Origin: Glycine soja
Lineage: Eukaryota; Streptophyta; Magnoliopsida; Fabales; Fabaceae
Length of the DNA stretch: 64,000 nucleotides
Reading direction: 5' to 3'
Assembly (NCBI RefSeq): GCF_004193775.1
Contig: NC_041011.1
Location: 15,780,201-15,844,200, forward strand
In this document: piece by piece, positions 11,567 through 22,226 of the stretch
Layout of the letters: each line of letters starts with the position of its first letter
How positions within the stretch are numbered: position 1 is the stretch's first letter
Position numbers and translations under genes: made by a program
Notes under the pieces: generated by a model
The model's input: only the letters and a program-made list of their open reading frames with translations
The model's database searches: none
Told to the model about the DNA's origin: nothing

Positions 11567-12562
11567 CCAGCTCCTCCACACCTTAGTTCTTTACTAGTAT
11601 TGCACGGCCAAAGTGACCAATATCTCATATCCACATTCCTTGATTCAGTTGATTTAGGGCAACCTCTTGCATGGCCTACCGAGTGAAGATCCTTATGCTC
11701 ACCTAGCCACCTACTTTGAAATATGTAATATAGTGAAAATAGCGGGAGTCCCAGAAGATGCCATAGAACTCAACTTATTCTCCTTCTTGCTAGCCGGTGA
11801 AGCCAAGAGATGGCTACATTCATTCAAGGGGAATAGTTTGAGAACTTGGGAAGAGGTAGTTGAAATTTTTTTAAAGAAATATTTCCCAGAGTCAAAAATA
11901 GCTGAAGGGAAGGCAGAGATTTCCTCATTCCACTAGTTCCCTGATGAATCTTTGAGTGAAACCCTGGATCGTTTCTGTGGGCTACTCCTTAAGACTCCCA
12001 CCCATGAGTTTAGTGAGCCCATTCAGCTCAACATTTTCATTGATGGTCTGTGCCCCCACTCTAAATAGTTGCTTGATGCTTCAGCTGAGGGAAAAATCAA
12101 GTTGAAAACTCTTGATACCAGCAAGGGGGCAACAAAAGCAAGGATCAAGGAGGTCCCATCCTGGAATCATTTCATCAAGGATCAATGAGGTCCATCCAAT
12201 CGACCTCCAAATCAAGGGCATAACTTGTACGAGACGACCACTAAGTTGGAGGATACATTGAATTAATTTATGTAGGTATGCATGTCTAACCATAAACGCA
12301 CAGAGTTAGCAATTAAAAATTTAGAAGTTCAAGTGGGGCAACTGGCCAAGCAACTAGCTGAAAATCCACAGGCAATTTCATGGCAAATACCAAGGAAAAC
12401 CCAAAGGAGGAGTGTAAAATAGTTGTCACCATGAGTCAAGGGAGGGAGACAGTGGAGAAGAAGGAAGGGAAAACTAAGGGAGAAGTAGAAAGTGAGGGAG
12501 AAAAGAGGGAGAAAATAAGCAGAGTGAGGGGGAAAGGAATAAAGACAAAGCATGATGAGTGA
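11567..12562 (+). pseudogene. gag: Element A gag, continuation after element B
   Basis: The capsid domain resumes with HGLPSEDPYAHLATYFEICN and AGEAKRWLHSFKGNSL..TWEEVVEIFLKKYFPESK (11667-11936), nearly the same as the gag of minus-strand element C. The N-terminal join at 11567-11665 needs a frame change and contains stops. After 11936 the frame is broken repeatedly (stop within the Ser-Ser-Phe-His region; stop near 12067), yet recognisable gag C-terminal text runs to the lysine/glutamate-rich tail at 12380-12562. Dead copy. It belongs with 1199-1440, the two halves being separated by element B. Confidence 0.8.
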
Positions 12563-12785
12563 AGAAAAAAATAAAAAGAGAAAAAAGAAGATGAGAGGAA
12601 AGAAAGCGAGGAGGTGGTCTTTGAACCTAAGACCAAAAGTCTATTGGCGAGGGAGATTAGGAGAGAATCATCAACCATGTCGGTGAAGGAAGCCCCTTAT
12701 CCTCTAGTGCCTTCAAAGAAGGAAAAAGAGCGATACTTTGCTCGATTCCTTGACTTTTTCAAGAAGCTAGAAATATGCTTTTGAA
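12563..12785 (+). pseudogene. Element A gag-pol linker; protease deleted
   Basis: The sequence reads as a conserved pre-protease segment (KEAPYPLVPSKKEKERYFARF, about 12680-12750, given here in part) that ends at FFKKLE. It is then joined directly to the FEELKKDS text that normally lies downstream of the protease. No DxGA or ILGRPF motif is found, so the whole protease domain is missing. The protease of a related copy is present on the minus strand at 27920-28270. Confidence 0.65.
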
Positions 12786-13812
12786 GAGCTGAAGAAGGAT
12801 AGTACAGTAGAGAAGCCTAAAGTGGACTTGAAGATCCTGCCAACCCACTTGAAGTATGTGTTCTTGGAAGAGAACAACACAAAACCTGTGGTGATTAGCA
12901 ATGATTTATCTTCTAATGAAGAGTCTAGGTGGGTCGAAGTGCTCAAAAAGCACAAGGCAGCCATTGGGTGGCACATTTTGGATCTCAAGGGAATTAGCCC
13001 TTCTTATTGCATGCATAAACTTATGATGGAAGCTGATTATAAGTCAATGAGACAACCATAAAGAAGGCTTAATCCTTTGGTGAAAGAAGAGGTGCGCAAG
13101 GAAGTCCTCAAACTCCTGGAAGTAAGGCTCATCTATGCTATCTCAGATAGTGCTTGGGTGAGTCTAGTGTAGGTGGTTCCCAAGAAGGGTGGGATGACTG
13201 TGGTGAGAAATGAGAAAAATGACCTCATTTCAATCCGAACTGTCACAGGATGGAGAATGTGCATAGATTATCGGAAGCTGAATGATGCCACTAGGAAGGA
13301 TCATTTCCCTCTTAGATGGATATTTTGGATACAATCAGATTGCTGTAGATCCCAAGGACCAAGAGAAGACGGCATTTACATGCCCATTTGGTGTATTTGC
13401 CTATAGAAGGATGCTATTTGGACTATGCAATGCTCCAGCTACCATTCAGAGGTGTATGCTAGCCATATTCGTTGACATGGTGGAGAAATGCATCGAAGTG
13501 TTCATGGATGTTTTTTCGGTGTTTGATCCATCCTTTGATTGTTGTCTGACCAATTTGGAGCTAGTGTTGAAGCGCTGTGAGGAGAAAAAATTAGTATTGA
13601 ATTGGGAGAAATTCCATTTCATGGTCCAGAAGGGAATTGTGTTAGGCCATAAAATTTCTACTAGAGGTATTAAGGTGGACAAGGCCAAAATTGATGTTAT
13701 TAAAAAGCTGCCTCCACCAGTCAATGTAAAAGGCATTAGGATTTTTCTTGGACACACCAATTTCTACAGGCGTTTCATCAAGGACTTCTCCAAGATTGTG
13801 AATCCATAGAGT
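12786..13812 (+). pseudogene. pol: Element A reverse transcriptase, deleted and active-site mutated
   Basis: Recognisable RT: LKILPTHLKYVFLEEN (about 12820), AIGWHI.DLKGISPSYCMHK, VVPKKGG (13170s), WRMCIDYRKLNDATRKDHFPL (to about 13312). There a stretch of roughly 75 bases is missing and the frame changes; the text resumes at LDGYFGYNQIAVDPKDQEKT (13315-13375), CPFGVFAYRRMLFGLCNAPA. The catalytic box reads EVFMDVFSVF (about 13497-13525): the second Asp of the expected DD pair is Val. Stops occur at 13060 and 13171. The copy cannot be active. Confidence 0.85.
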
Positions 13813-14442
13813 AATTTACTTAATAAAAATGTTGTGTTTAAGTTTGATGAAGAGTGTTTGGTAGCCTTTCAAACTTTGAAGGACAGGTTGGTCACAGCTC
13901 CAGTGATTACAACTCTTGACTGGAGCAAGGAATTTGAGCAGATGTGCAACACAAGTGATTTTGCAGTTGGTGAAATTTTGGGGAAAAGAATGGAAAAAGT
14001 ATTTCATTTCATATACTATGCCAGCAAAGTCCTGAATGGTGCACAACTTAACTATGTGACCATAGAAAAAGAGTTGTTTGCCATTGTGTATGCACTGGAA
14101 AAATTCAGATCCTATATGATGGGCTTTTGAGTGGTTGTGTTCACTGATCATACAACCATAAAATACTTTCTTACAAAGGCAGACTCCTAACCAAGGCTTA
14201 TTAGATGAGTTCTCCTACTCCAAGAGTTTGATCTTGTGATTAAAGACAAGAAAGGGTCAGAGAACTTAGTGGTTGACCACTTATCAAGGTTGATTAATAA
14301 AGAAGTGACCCAGGAGGAGCTGGATATCCAAGATGAATTCCCTGATGAATTCCTACTAGTTGTGGGTGAGAGGCCATGGTTTGCAGATATTGCCAATTAC
14401 AAGGCAACAGGGATCATTCCCAATAAGCGTGGGGCACTTTAA
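13813..14442 (+). pseudogene. Element A RNase H and connection; integrase deleted
   Basis: RNase H text is clear: [54 protein letters not shown] (to 14127), then after a stop VVFTDHTTIKYFL and NLVVDHLSRL (about 14270). The frame ends at 14442 shortly after the RNase H-integrase junction, and the next base is already noncoding spacer. No H2C2 or DDE segment follows, so integrase is deleted. The first Asp of the RNase H pocket reads N in CNTSDF where related copies have D. Confidence 0.82.
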
Positions 14443-15740
14443 TGCAACTGTTGATGTTAGACTACACGCTAAGAGTGTTTTCTGCGCTAAGCACATAATC
14501 CATAACTGCAGGCAGTTTCGACAACTGCCCCTTTCTTTTGCCTAACTCTCCCCTTTACTCTCATTTCTTTCTTTTCCTTCATATCTCTCCTCTCTGAACC
14601 CTCTCCTCTACCCTCTACGTTTCATCTTCTTCTTCCTTGCTCTCAAACATTGCTCCTATTTTCTTACCTTCTGAGGATTTTTAAGCATCCTTGTTCTTCT
14701 TTAGCTTCTTCATTTCCTTTTTTGTTGTTACCTCTCGCCCTTTAATCATTAGTTGGTTATTTTGGTGTTGTAGGGTTAACCCAATTTTTGTTGTTTCGTT
14801 TCATATTTGTTACTGCTGAGTCTTTTTGACCTGTCACGTTGTGTAGTTCTTCTACCTCTCTGGCTTGTGTTTAAACCACTAAGCCTATCCTTATGGCTTA
14901 GCAAGTTTGTACATTTTTAGATCTTTTCTGGGTTTGGTCATGAACTCGCTAAGCCTGACCTGTGTGCTTAGCAAGTTCATGCTTTTCTTCATAGTTTTTT
15001 TGGGTTTCTAATGAACTCGCTAAGCCTGGCGTGTGCACTTAGTGAGTTTATGCTTTTCTTCATAATTTTTATGGGTTTCTGATGAACTCGCTAAGCCTGA
15101 CTGTTGCACTTTACAAGTTCTTGCTTTTGTTCATAATTTATGGGTTTTCCTATGTTTTATGCATGGGCTTCGCACGGACGTCACGCTAAGCCCCAATGCC
15201 CTTTCGTGTCTGATGCCATAGCTAAGCGCACACATCGCGCTAAGCTAAGTGTCTTTTCAATTGTCACTGTGTAGTCTTAGCATGCCCTGTCACGCTAAGC
15301 CCCCCTACATAATTCAATTGACATTTATTGTTTTTAATGTTGTCCATTGTGCTTGGCTTAGCACTTCTCACGCGCTAAGCCAACCACTTTCTCACCCTCA
15401 AGCTTAGTGCGCCTCTGCGCTAAGCCCAATTACTTCTCTGTTTAATAATTAGGCTTAGCGCGTCATGTGCGCTAGGCCTAAATGCCTCTCTACCTTGATT
15501 TGGGTTTAGCGCCACTATTGATGCTAAGCCCCCCGTCTCCTGATTCATGATTGCGCTAAGCATGACCTTCACAGCTTAGCGCCCTAATTTTTCATGTGCA
15601 CTAGTGCTAAGTGCACCCATCGCGGCTAAGTGCCTCATTTTGTTTTTGCTGCTTCCTTTCCTTTACTTACTTTTCCATCTATAATTCTTCTCATGCTTCT
15701 GATGTTCTTGGTTTGATTTTGGTATTCTTTTGTTTTGCAG
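14443..15740 (+). repeat. Element A spacer with GCTAAGC/GCTTAGC motif array
   Basis: A noncoding spacer between pol and the third ORF. It starts with a CT-rich block (14540-14660) and then carries about 20 occurrences or one-mismatch variants of GCTAAGC and its reverse complement GCTTAGC between 14465 and 15630, often flanked by CG (CGCTAAGCCC). Similar arrays occur in LTRs at 44830-45060 and 46570-46720 and in the stretch 46934-47575. The frame at 15611-15793 is not supported apart from the ORF that begins at 15741. Confidence 0.65.
14928..15140 (+). repeat. Three tandem copies of a roughly 70-bp unit
   Basis: Three consecutive units begin with 'gggtttggtcatgaactcg', 'gggtttctaatgaactcg' and 'gggtttctgatgaactcg', each followed by CTAAGCCTG, a cttag/ctttac element, then 'tgcttttcttcata'. 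The period is about 70 bases. Each unit contains one GCTAAGC in direct and one CTTAGC-like in inverted orientation. Confidence 0.75.
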
Positions 15741-16800
15741 ATGACATCCAAGAAGAAGTGTGTTGTTCCCTCTCGCCATCAAGAGGCCTATGACTCTTCT
15801 CGGTTTGTGTTGGAGGAGGCATGGGACATATATCAAACTAATGTTCCTCTTTGAAACAACTTACCAGAGAGGAACGTTGAGCTGGCCTACTCGCACTATA
15901 ACAAGTTTCTCCATGAGCTTGAGTGCCGCCACTGGCATCGGCTCCTCACTCGGTAGATGGAGAACTAAATTGACGTGGCACTAGTCAAGGAATTCTATTC
16001 TAACTTGTATGATCCTAAGGATTGCTCCCTTAGTTAATGTAAGGTTAGGGGGGAGCTGATTAAGTTTGATTCTACCACACTGAATTCCTTCCTGGAAACC
16101 CCTGTAGTTCTTTAGGTGGGGCAGCGTTACCTTGAGTACTCCTGATACTGCCACACATATCTTGATCACCAAGCCGTAGAAGCTAAGCTATATGTCTCTG
16201 GAAGAGGCTTTGTCCTAAATGATAAGGGCAGCACCCCCTCAAGAAGATGAACATGGATATGGGTGCCATGATCTCTTCTTAGATTTCTCAAATAGCTAAA
16301 TCCAACTCCTCGAGGTTGAACTTTTCGGCTTTGTTCACCGCTCTCTGTGAAGCCCGGGGGGTTGTGTCTAACTCCCTTACCTTTGAGTCCCTAAGCCCGA
16401 CCATTAATTTAGCCTATATTCACAAGAACTGGTAGAACCTCACTGAACCATCTATCACTTTTTCGGGGACCCACAAGGCCATCATTATCTTCTTTCTCCT
16501 CCACTTCACCAAACCAGATCGTCCCTTTGTTGTAGAGCATTCATCACGGGTAGTGCATGTTGGCCTAGAGCCTCCACCACCTATCCCAACAGAGCTGGTC
16601 ATGACCCTTAAGGCTTTCTTGGAGCGGGTGGTCTGACCCGGAGTCCAAACTTCCCTTGTTGGAGGGGAGGGTGAGGCTCCTGATGCTCTGGACCTAGATG
16701 TCGAGGCTAATGAAGCTGATGCTGGTGTTGCTGATGCCAAGATTAATGCTAATTATGTAGCCGATGTCACCTCCACACAGGGAGCCTGGGCACCATGGCT
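15741..16800 (+). pseudogene. Element A third ORF: plant transposon-protein (putative plant transposon domain), decayed
   Basis: ATG 15741 follows at once an intron-like acceptor (tttgttttgcag). The frame reads MTSKKKCVVPSRHQEAYDSS, NLPERNVELAYSHYNKFLHE, CRHWHRLLT, VALVKEFYSNLYDP, VRGELIKFDSTTLNSFLETP and SGRGFVLNDKGS, interrupted by at least five stops. This is the family annotated in plants as 'putative plant transposon protein', found downstream of pol in some gypsy elements; its role is unknown. The C-terminal half (about 16260-16740) is further frame-disturbed but still family-like. The ORF at 40422 in element D is a relative (shared pattern R-W..L.T, E-F-Y-x-N, V-R-G-x-x-I-x-F-D). Confidence 0.72.
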
Positions 16801-17224
16801 CACGCATGATTGAGTGGCAGGATCAGGACTTTATTTATTTTCTTCGCATTGCAGACATTTTATTTTCATTATAGGTTTGCAGTTTATTTATGATTCAACA
16901 TTTAGTAGTTTTGGTAACTCAGACAGTTAGTTGATGCATGATAAACAGTCTAATACTTTTTTGGGTTTAATCGAATGATGTTTGGTAGGTAGATTCTCTC
17001 TTTTTGGTCTGATTGATTCACAAATTTTTGGTGCGGTCTGCGGTTTGAATCGATTGCATGATTTGGGATGAACTGCATATTGATAACTGTTTTCTGAAAA
17101 TTTTGACTTCAAGTGAGTGTGCGTTGTTTGGATTGGTAGAGTGTGAAAATCTTGTGCGTGATTGAAGTGGTTAGCTTGCATGATAGGAAATTAAGGATTG
17201 ATAAACTAATTACTTTGTAAACCG
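16801..17224 (+). other. Noncoding stretch, likely element A 3' tail
   Basis: T-rich, no recognisable gene. Position suggests the untranslated 3' end of element A. Its PPT and 3' LTR are not recognisable, so the boundary with the CACTA fragment is unclear. Confidence 0.4.
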
Positions 17225-18165
17225 ATGAGATGTGTGAACCTCAACTGTGAGAGAATAACTGATTCTAAATTACTGATTTATGAGGGATCGATGACTATCC
17301 ACACTGTCCCTTTGTGTAGTGATCAAGTGAAGGTCGGTGTTGAGGAAGTTCGAGATGCTGATGCTTGTGTTCCTATACTCACTAAAGAGGTTCAGTTAGT
17401 GGGGTAGACACTTAACACCTTTCTTGCTTGGCCGACATATCTTCTACAACCTTTTTTAGAACAAGTATATCATTTTGTTGTATTTGTTATTATTAAAAAA
17501 GGATTTGTTACAAATAAAGTGTTGATTGTCATTCACTTATGTTTATTAATTGTGCACGATAAATAGGGACTTGAGGGACCTCCAAAACCTGTAGATAGGT
17601 CGGATCCCCTATACCTAATGACATTGACCATTCCATAGCTTTTCCTCAAGCCTTTGCAGGTGCTATGCGATGCAATTGTGTTTGGGGTGTATAATGATAA
17701 CTTCCCCTTGTACATAAAGCATGAAGATCTTTCTAAAATAGCACACGATTGTCATGGTCTCAACATCTTTGTTATACAAATATGGATTTTGTAAGTTACT
17801 TTACATTATTGTATATTATCTAACTAGTTGTTTTAAATTCATGCATAATTTACTTTATTTTAACAACAATAGGCATATGAATGAGACAAGTATGTGAGCA
17901 GAGAATGCCTCTGTGTATGGATTCCTCGAGCCATAATCCATACACAGATTTGGCCAATCGTAATTTAAATCAGAAGATTATATTAAGAAATGGATGCAAA
18001 ATTCACATAGAGATGTCTACTAAGGAGCCTACTTGAATGGGTAAGTAAAACTAAACAAGTCAATTTAAATATGTATGCACCATAATAACTTAATGTTCAA
18101 TGCAATGCACATTGGCAAATGGTCAATATATGTCCTAGAGAAATCTTTTTAAATAAAAATAATAT
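17225..18165 (+). pseudogene. CACTA (En/Spm) transposon gene fragment with Ulp1-protease-like segment
   Basis: The translation gives MTIHTVPLCSDQVKVGVEEV, then LVG-stop-TLNTFLAWPT (17394-17430), a pattern typical of soybean CACTA-type ORFs that end in a Ulp1/SUMO-protease-like domain. Further blocks are LFLKPLQVLCDAIVFGVYND and IFVIQIWIL (17640-17790), HMNETSM..AENASVYGFLEP (17876-17935), RDVYLGAYLNG (18008-18040) and HWQMVNICPREI (18111-18147). The blocks are separated by probable introns, with a GTAAGT donor at 17791 and at 18041. Several stops interrupt it. The remainder is missing; a (TA)n tract and a Helitron follow. Assignment rests on remembered family text. Confidence 0.6.
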
Positions 18166-18169
18166 GTCT

Positions 18170-18246
<77 letters not shown>
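18170..18246. repeat. (TA)n microsatellite
   Basis: More than 30 consecutive TA dinucleotides. Confidence 0.95.
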
Positions 18247-18250
<4 letters not shown>

Positions 18251-18731
18251 CATGAGTAGTATGGGACAAGGATAATATAAAAAACCCATGACCCTTGTAG
18301 ATATTTCCTAAGGTACTTGTTGGTTTTGGGACCAATGTTTTTGCTTTTCTACTTTCACCAAAGGCTATCCTTCGGTGCTTATTGCTTATTACAAGTGTTT
18401 ATTGCGGGTAAAATATATCTCATTGTACAATGATATTATCCCTTTAGCTTATCAATTATTTTAAACTTTTATCATTTAATTTGTTCACATTATCTTGGAA
18501 TTATAATAATTATACAATATTTTTTGTAACCCATTATATTGATTGAATTTGAATCAAGAAATTGATTGCTTTTATGAGAAAGTTTGCTTTATGGCATAAT
18601 CTTTTCTCCTTTCCATATCTAGTTTGACTCACTCTCACTAATTATACCAATGTGCCATGCTTTGGCTGAACATACTATGCCATATATAAAGACTTTTGCT
18701 TGTACAACAGTCAGAGTCTTCAATTCAAATA
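18247..18731. other. Noncoding stretch between CACTA fragment and Helitron
   Basis: AT-rich with no reading frame of note. Probably degraded CACTA interior, since CACTA-like sequence continues on the far side of the Helitron. Confidence 0.35.
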
Positions 18732-19543
18732 TCTATTTATAATATATAAAAGTTAAGTTCCATACTCTTACGCTACCATGTCAGCAAAATTGATGATTTA
18801 CATGAAAGAGAAGATTCTCCTTTTGTGTCTATCACATCTTTGTTTTTTCTTCCTTCTTTAATGTTACAACTTAACAAAATCCTATACCAAAATATTTCAA
18901 TTCAATCTTAGTGACCTTGAAATGCTTCTCACGTTCATGACCCTCATTCTTCAATATTTTATATTACATTCTATAACTATTTTCTTTTACATTTTACATA
19001 TCATTCAATTTTTTCATATTAGTAATTTCTAAATTCTAACATATTTTTTGCTCTATAAATATTTCACATCAACAAAGTTCATGATCTAAAATTATTTTTC
19101 CAACTAATCTATAAAAAAATATGTTGGTTAAATAAAGTTGAAATTTATTTATTTTTCACATTAGTCTGTGAAAAATATATTTCACATCAACTTTAATTAT
19201 TGCAAATATAATTTTTATTTTCTATCTCCAATATTACATATCACAAAATGCAAATTTTTTTACATTAAATTACTTTTAACAAATTTTATATTGATTAAAT
19301 TTATTTAATTAATATTTTTAATTTTAACCTAATTTGCACTTTTAAATATAATGCAACAGGAAACTCTACTCCATGTAGTGATACAGGAAAATATGATTTC
19401 AAAATTCATTGATATTTTACAAGAGGAGAACTTATATACCATACATAATTTAAGAATTGTCTGAGCAAATGATTTATATAAAATCCTTAACAAAATTTAT
19501 GTTCTACACTTTATATATCTTACTACTGTATCTCTTTTCTTTT

Positions 19544-19548
<5 letters not shown>

Positions 19549-19605
<57 letters not shown>

Positions 19606-19606
19606 A
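19549..19606. repeat. (TA)n plus (TATG)n microsatellite
   Basis: A run of TA repeats passes into about six TATG units (19580-19604). Confidence 0.9.
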
Positions 19607-19742
19607 TAGATAATTTAGTCAAAAAAATATGGATTACTAAATAAATGGATGGTTAAATTATACTTAACATTTACATTAAATGATTCTCATGCATTTCACT
19701 ATGGAAATTGAAATTATTTTTCTAAATTTAATTTTTATATTA

Positions 19743-19745
<3 letters not shown>

Positions 19746-19810
<65 letters not shown>
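19746..19810. repeat. (TA)n microsatellite
   Basis: About 30 consecutive TA dinucleotides within the Helitron. Confidence 0.95.
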
Positions 19811-19814
<4 letters not shown>

Positions 19815-20089
19815 TAAATAACATTTAAATAAAAATTGATCCATAATTTCTTATTTCTTTATTTTTATATTAGCATGTTTATTTAATTTGATATTTATTT
19901 ATTTATTTTAGATGTTTCTTTACTATATTAAGTATTATTTTCAATTAAATTTATTTAATAAATAAATAATTTTAATTCAATGTAGTCTATATCATACTTT
20001 CTGCTTACAATAATTTTATTATATTTTATTTACTATAGTAATTTTAATTTACCAACAATTATATTTTAATAATATTTTTTAGATGAGTA

Positions 20090-20860
20090 TTCAATCAACT
20101 CAACTTCAAGTACAAGGATCAATATCAATCTAAACAATCCTGATTGTGTAAAGTTCAAATAAAGTAAAATGAACTTCCTTCTTTTATTTTATTTTATTAT
20201 ACACATTTTGTAACATTCAACAAACAAAATCGTTAGTTTATTCTAATTATTTGATTGATGTAGCTAAAAAATTATAAATTTCATTTTAAATAATTACTTT
20301 GTAGAAAAAATGGAGCAACGTCAAATAAAAGAACTATCTTCTCCAAATTCTGCCAACATATATTGATCTTGACAAGAGAATGTCAAAAAATAGAAGATCT
20401 TTGCAAGATATATTGTCCATGAGATGGGTATCAGAATCACATCTATGCTAACCTATCATGACCTTCATGCTCATAATATTCAATACTACTTTATTTTTTC
20501 TTAGTTTTAACATATATAAAATAACAGGAAAATGTGTTCATAATTCATGCAACAATTAATGAGATCGATGGTTCGGTTGGAATTTTGAATTATGTTGCAT
20601 GTGAGAGATGCCAAAAGAAAGTTACAAAAGAGGGAAATCAATACATTTGCAGAGAATGCACACAGTCATCCAAGTGCCCAACAAGGTTTAATGTTTTGTA
20701 TATAATGAATTATTTTTTATAACATAATTAAGTAAATATTAAAAACTTTAAAATCTTGTGTGGTTCAAGATAAAATTGAAAGTATATGATGACACTAGTG
20801 TAGCAACATTCACAATTTTCGATTGAGATGTGTAACAAATTCTAAACACAAAAACATTTG
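20090..20860 (+). pseudogene. RPA1-like (replication protein A large subunit) gene fragment in the Helitron
   Basis: Three exon-like blocks fit RPA1-type proteins encoded by plant Helitrons. RMSKNRRSLQDILSM (about 20378-20425) resembles the segment before the OB fold. The block after an intron acceptor (aacag, 20526) reads VFIIHATINEIDGSVGILNY, then CERCQKKVTKEGNQYICREC (20600-20660): a four-cysteine CX2C...CX2C zinc ribbon of the RPA1 C-terminal domain. After a further intron, FKIKLKVYDDTSVATFTIFD (20766-20825) is the following beta-strand segment, ended by a TGA where related proteins continue. The domain normally binds single-stranded DNA. The N-terminal DNA-binding domains are absent. Confidence 0.68.
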
Positions 20861-21019
20861 AACTCCTTCACACCCAAAATGCAAATAAGGTTGACATACC
20901 CCAATATTAGATACCCTTTACAAATGCACTTTCATCCACTAATTAATATTTTTATGAAAAAAGGAGCCCACTTTACCACAACAAATATCATCGAATGAGT
21001 TAGTTGAAGAACTAATTAT

Positions 21020-21488
21020 AAGTTAAAGCCCAAAGCTACAATCATCCAACAAGTCAAAAGTTGCATCTTCATCATCTAATGAAGAAGTTTATCAAATCTC
21101 ACAAAGTCCATTAGGAAAGAAGGCAAATAAACAAATTCTCAGAAGTCAAAGTCCAAAGCTACAACTATTCAAGAAGTTAAAAGATGCATCTTCATCATCA
21201 AAAGAAGAAGAAAATCTATTAAAGAAAAGTATGAAAAAACAATCTGTCATAACTAAAAGCTCAAAGCTACAAGCATCCAATAAGTCAAAAGATCCATCTT
21301 CATCATCAAATGAAGTTTATTCAATCTTTGAAAGTCTATTAAGGAGAAAGGCGAATAAACAAGTTGGTTTGACATCCTTTGATGAAGAGTTAATCTTACT
21401 TTTAAGTTTAAAAAGGAGCACACCAAAGAAAAAAAAATTCAACAACAGGTCACCAGCAAAAGGAAATAAATACAAAAGGTCTATTTAA
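21020..21488 (+). pseudogene. Helitron gene C-terminal tail with three internal repeats
   Basis: A 'cccaaagctacaa..catccaa..aagtcaaaag..catcttcatcatc' unit is repeated three times (from about 21030, 21150 and 21260; period about 105-120 bases). The last unit lies in an open frame (21231-21488) reading SKLQASNKSKDPSSSSNE and ending in a basic tail KKKKFNNRSPAKGNKYKRSI. The earlier units are broken by stops. A Lys/Ser-rich basic tail is usual at the C-terminus of Helitron RPA1-like genes; here it may be a nuclear-localisation tail. That function is an inference. Confidence 0.5.
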
Positions 21489-21860
21489 ATGAACAATTTT
21501 TGGTGTTTATTTACATCATTTTTATGTTTTTTACCATTATGGTTAACTAATTTTCTTTCATTAAATATATTTCTTAGACTGATTTATTATGTCAATTTTA
21601 CTTTATTCTAATATTTCTCTTATCAAATTTATACATGATGCTAACTTTTATCTTCATGTTAATCAACTTTTGTTGAGTGGTCAGTCCCCAATTTTAGAAT
21701 ATTTCTTCTAAATATATTGATAAATAAAAAATATCGTAACTTATACATAATTTTTTATCTCCTTTAACAAAAATAAATATAAAATATCATTGACAATTAT
21801 ATTTTTAAATTTAATTTATCAAACAAATAATTTATATAAATATTTCTTTAATTATTTATC

Positions 21861-21890
21861 AACCCGCACAACACGCGGGTTTGTGTCTAG
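21861..21890 (+). other. Helitron 3' terminal hairpin and CTAG
   Basis: AACCCGC-loop-GCGGGTT hairpin with terminal CTAG, the transposition-termination signal of Helitrons. Confidence 0.75.
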
Positions 21891-22226
21891 TGTAATATGA
21901 CTATAAGTATTTGTGCATGTCTTTGTCTGAGGTACATTCTCCATAAGTATGCCAATGTGGATGTCTCACTAGGACTAGATGTGGACCACATAATGATTGA
22001 AGACTCTGTTGTTGTACACCTCTAGGCGAAGGTTTTTCTTGCATTTAAAGATGATATTGACTTGTATATATCAATCATTTATATTAAATCAAACTCACTA
22101 GGATGTCTCACTAAAACCAATGTTATTTTTGACACAACATCGGTTTGTTAATACTCTTAACCTTTGTTCAAAACTGATGTTAAATGTCCTAAATAAATTA
22201 TGTTAAAAGCATTTTTTCTAGTAGTG
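21891..22226 (+). mobile_element. CACTA transposon 3' end with subterminal repeats
   Basis: Ends TTTTTTCTAGTAGTG (22212-22226), the reverse complement of the CACTACTAGAAAA terminus of CACTA elements. Just inside it are copies of a subterminal motif in direct and inverted orientation (for example acaacatcggttt near 22135 and accaatgtta near 22118), which transposase binds in this family. Probably the end of the same element as 17225-18165, with the Helitron inserted between; the matching 5' terminus was not found. Confidence 0.55.

Larger units (their letters stand above)
18732..21890 (+). mobile_element. Candidate Helitron (about 3.16 kb, non-autonomous)
   Basis: The 5' end reads A|TCTATTTATAATATATAAAAG, the TC start with a TATAATATA-type context common in plant Helitrons. 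The 3' end has a 7-bp stem (AACCCGC 21861-21867 / GCGGGTT 21875-21881, 7-base loop), then five bases and CTAG (21887-21890), followed by T. That gives insertion between A and T, as Helitrons do, without target duplication. Inside are pieces of an RPA1-like gene, the accessory gene plant Helitrons often carry, but no Rep/helicase was seen, so it would need an autonomous partner. Two (TA)n tracts lie inside. Confidence 0.72.

Noticed and set aside
14443..15640. CRISPR-like appearance of regularly recurring heptamers
   Set aside because: Repeat is 7-8 bases, spacing irregular, both orientations, and the DNA is plant nuclear; a CRISPR array is not plausible.
18170..19810. (TA)n tracts as regulatory or origin elements
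   Set aside because: Ordinary microsatellites common in plant DNA; nothing nearby suggests function.
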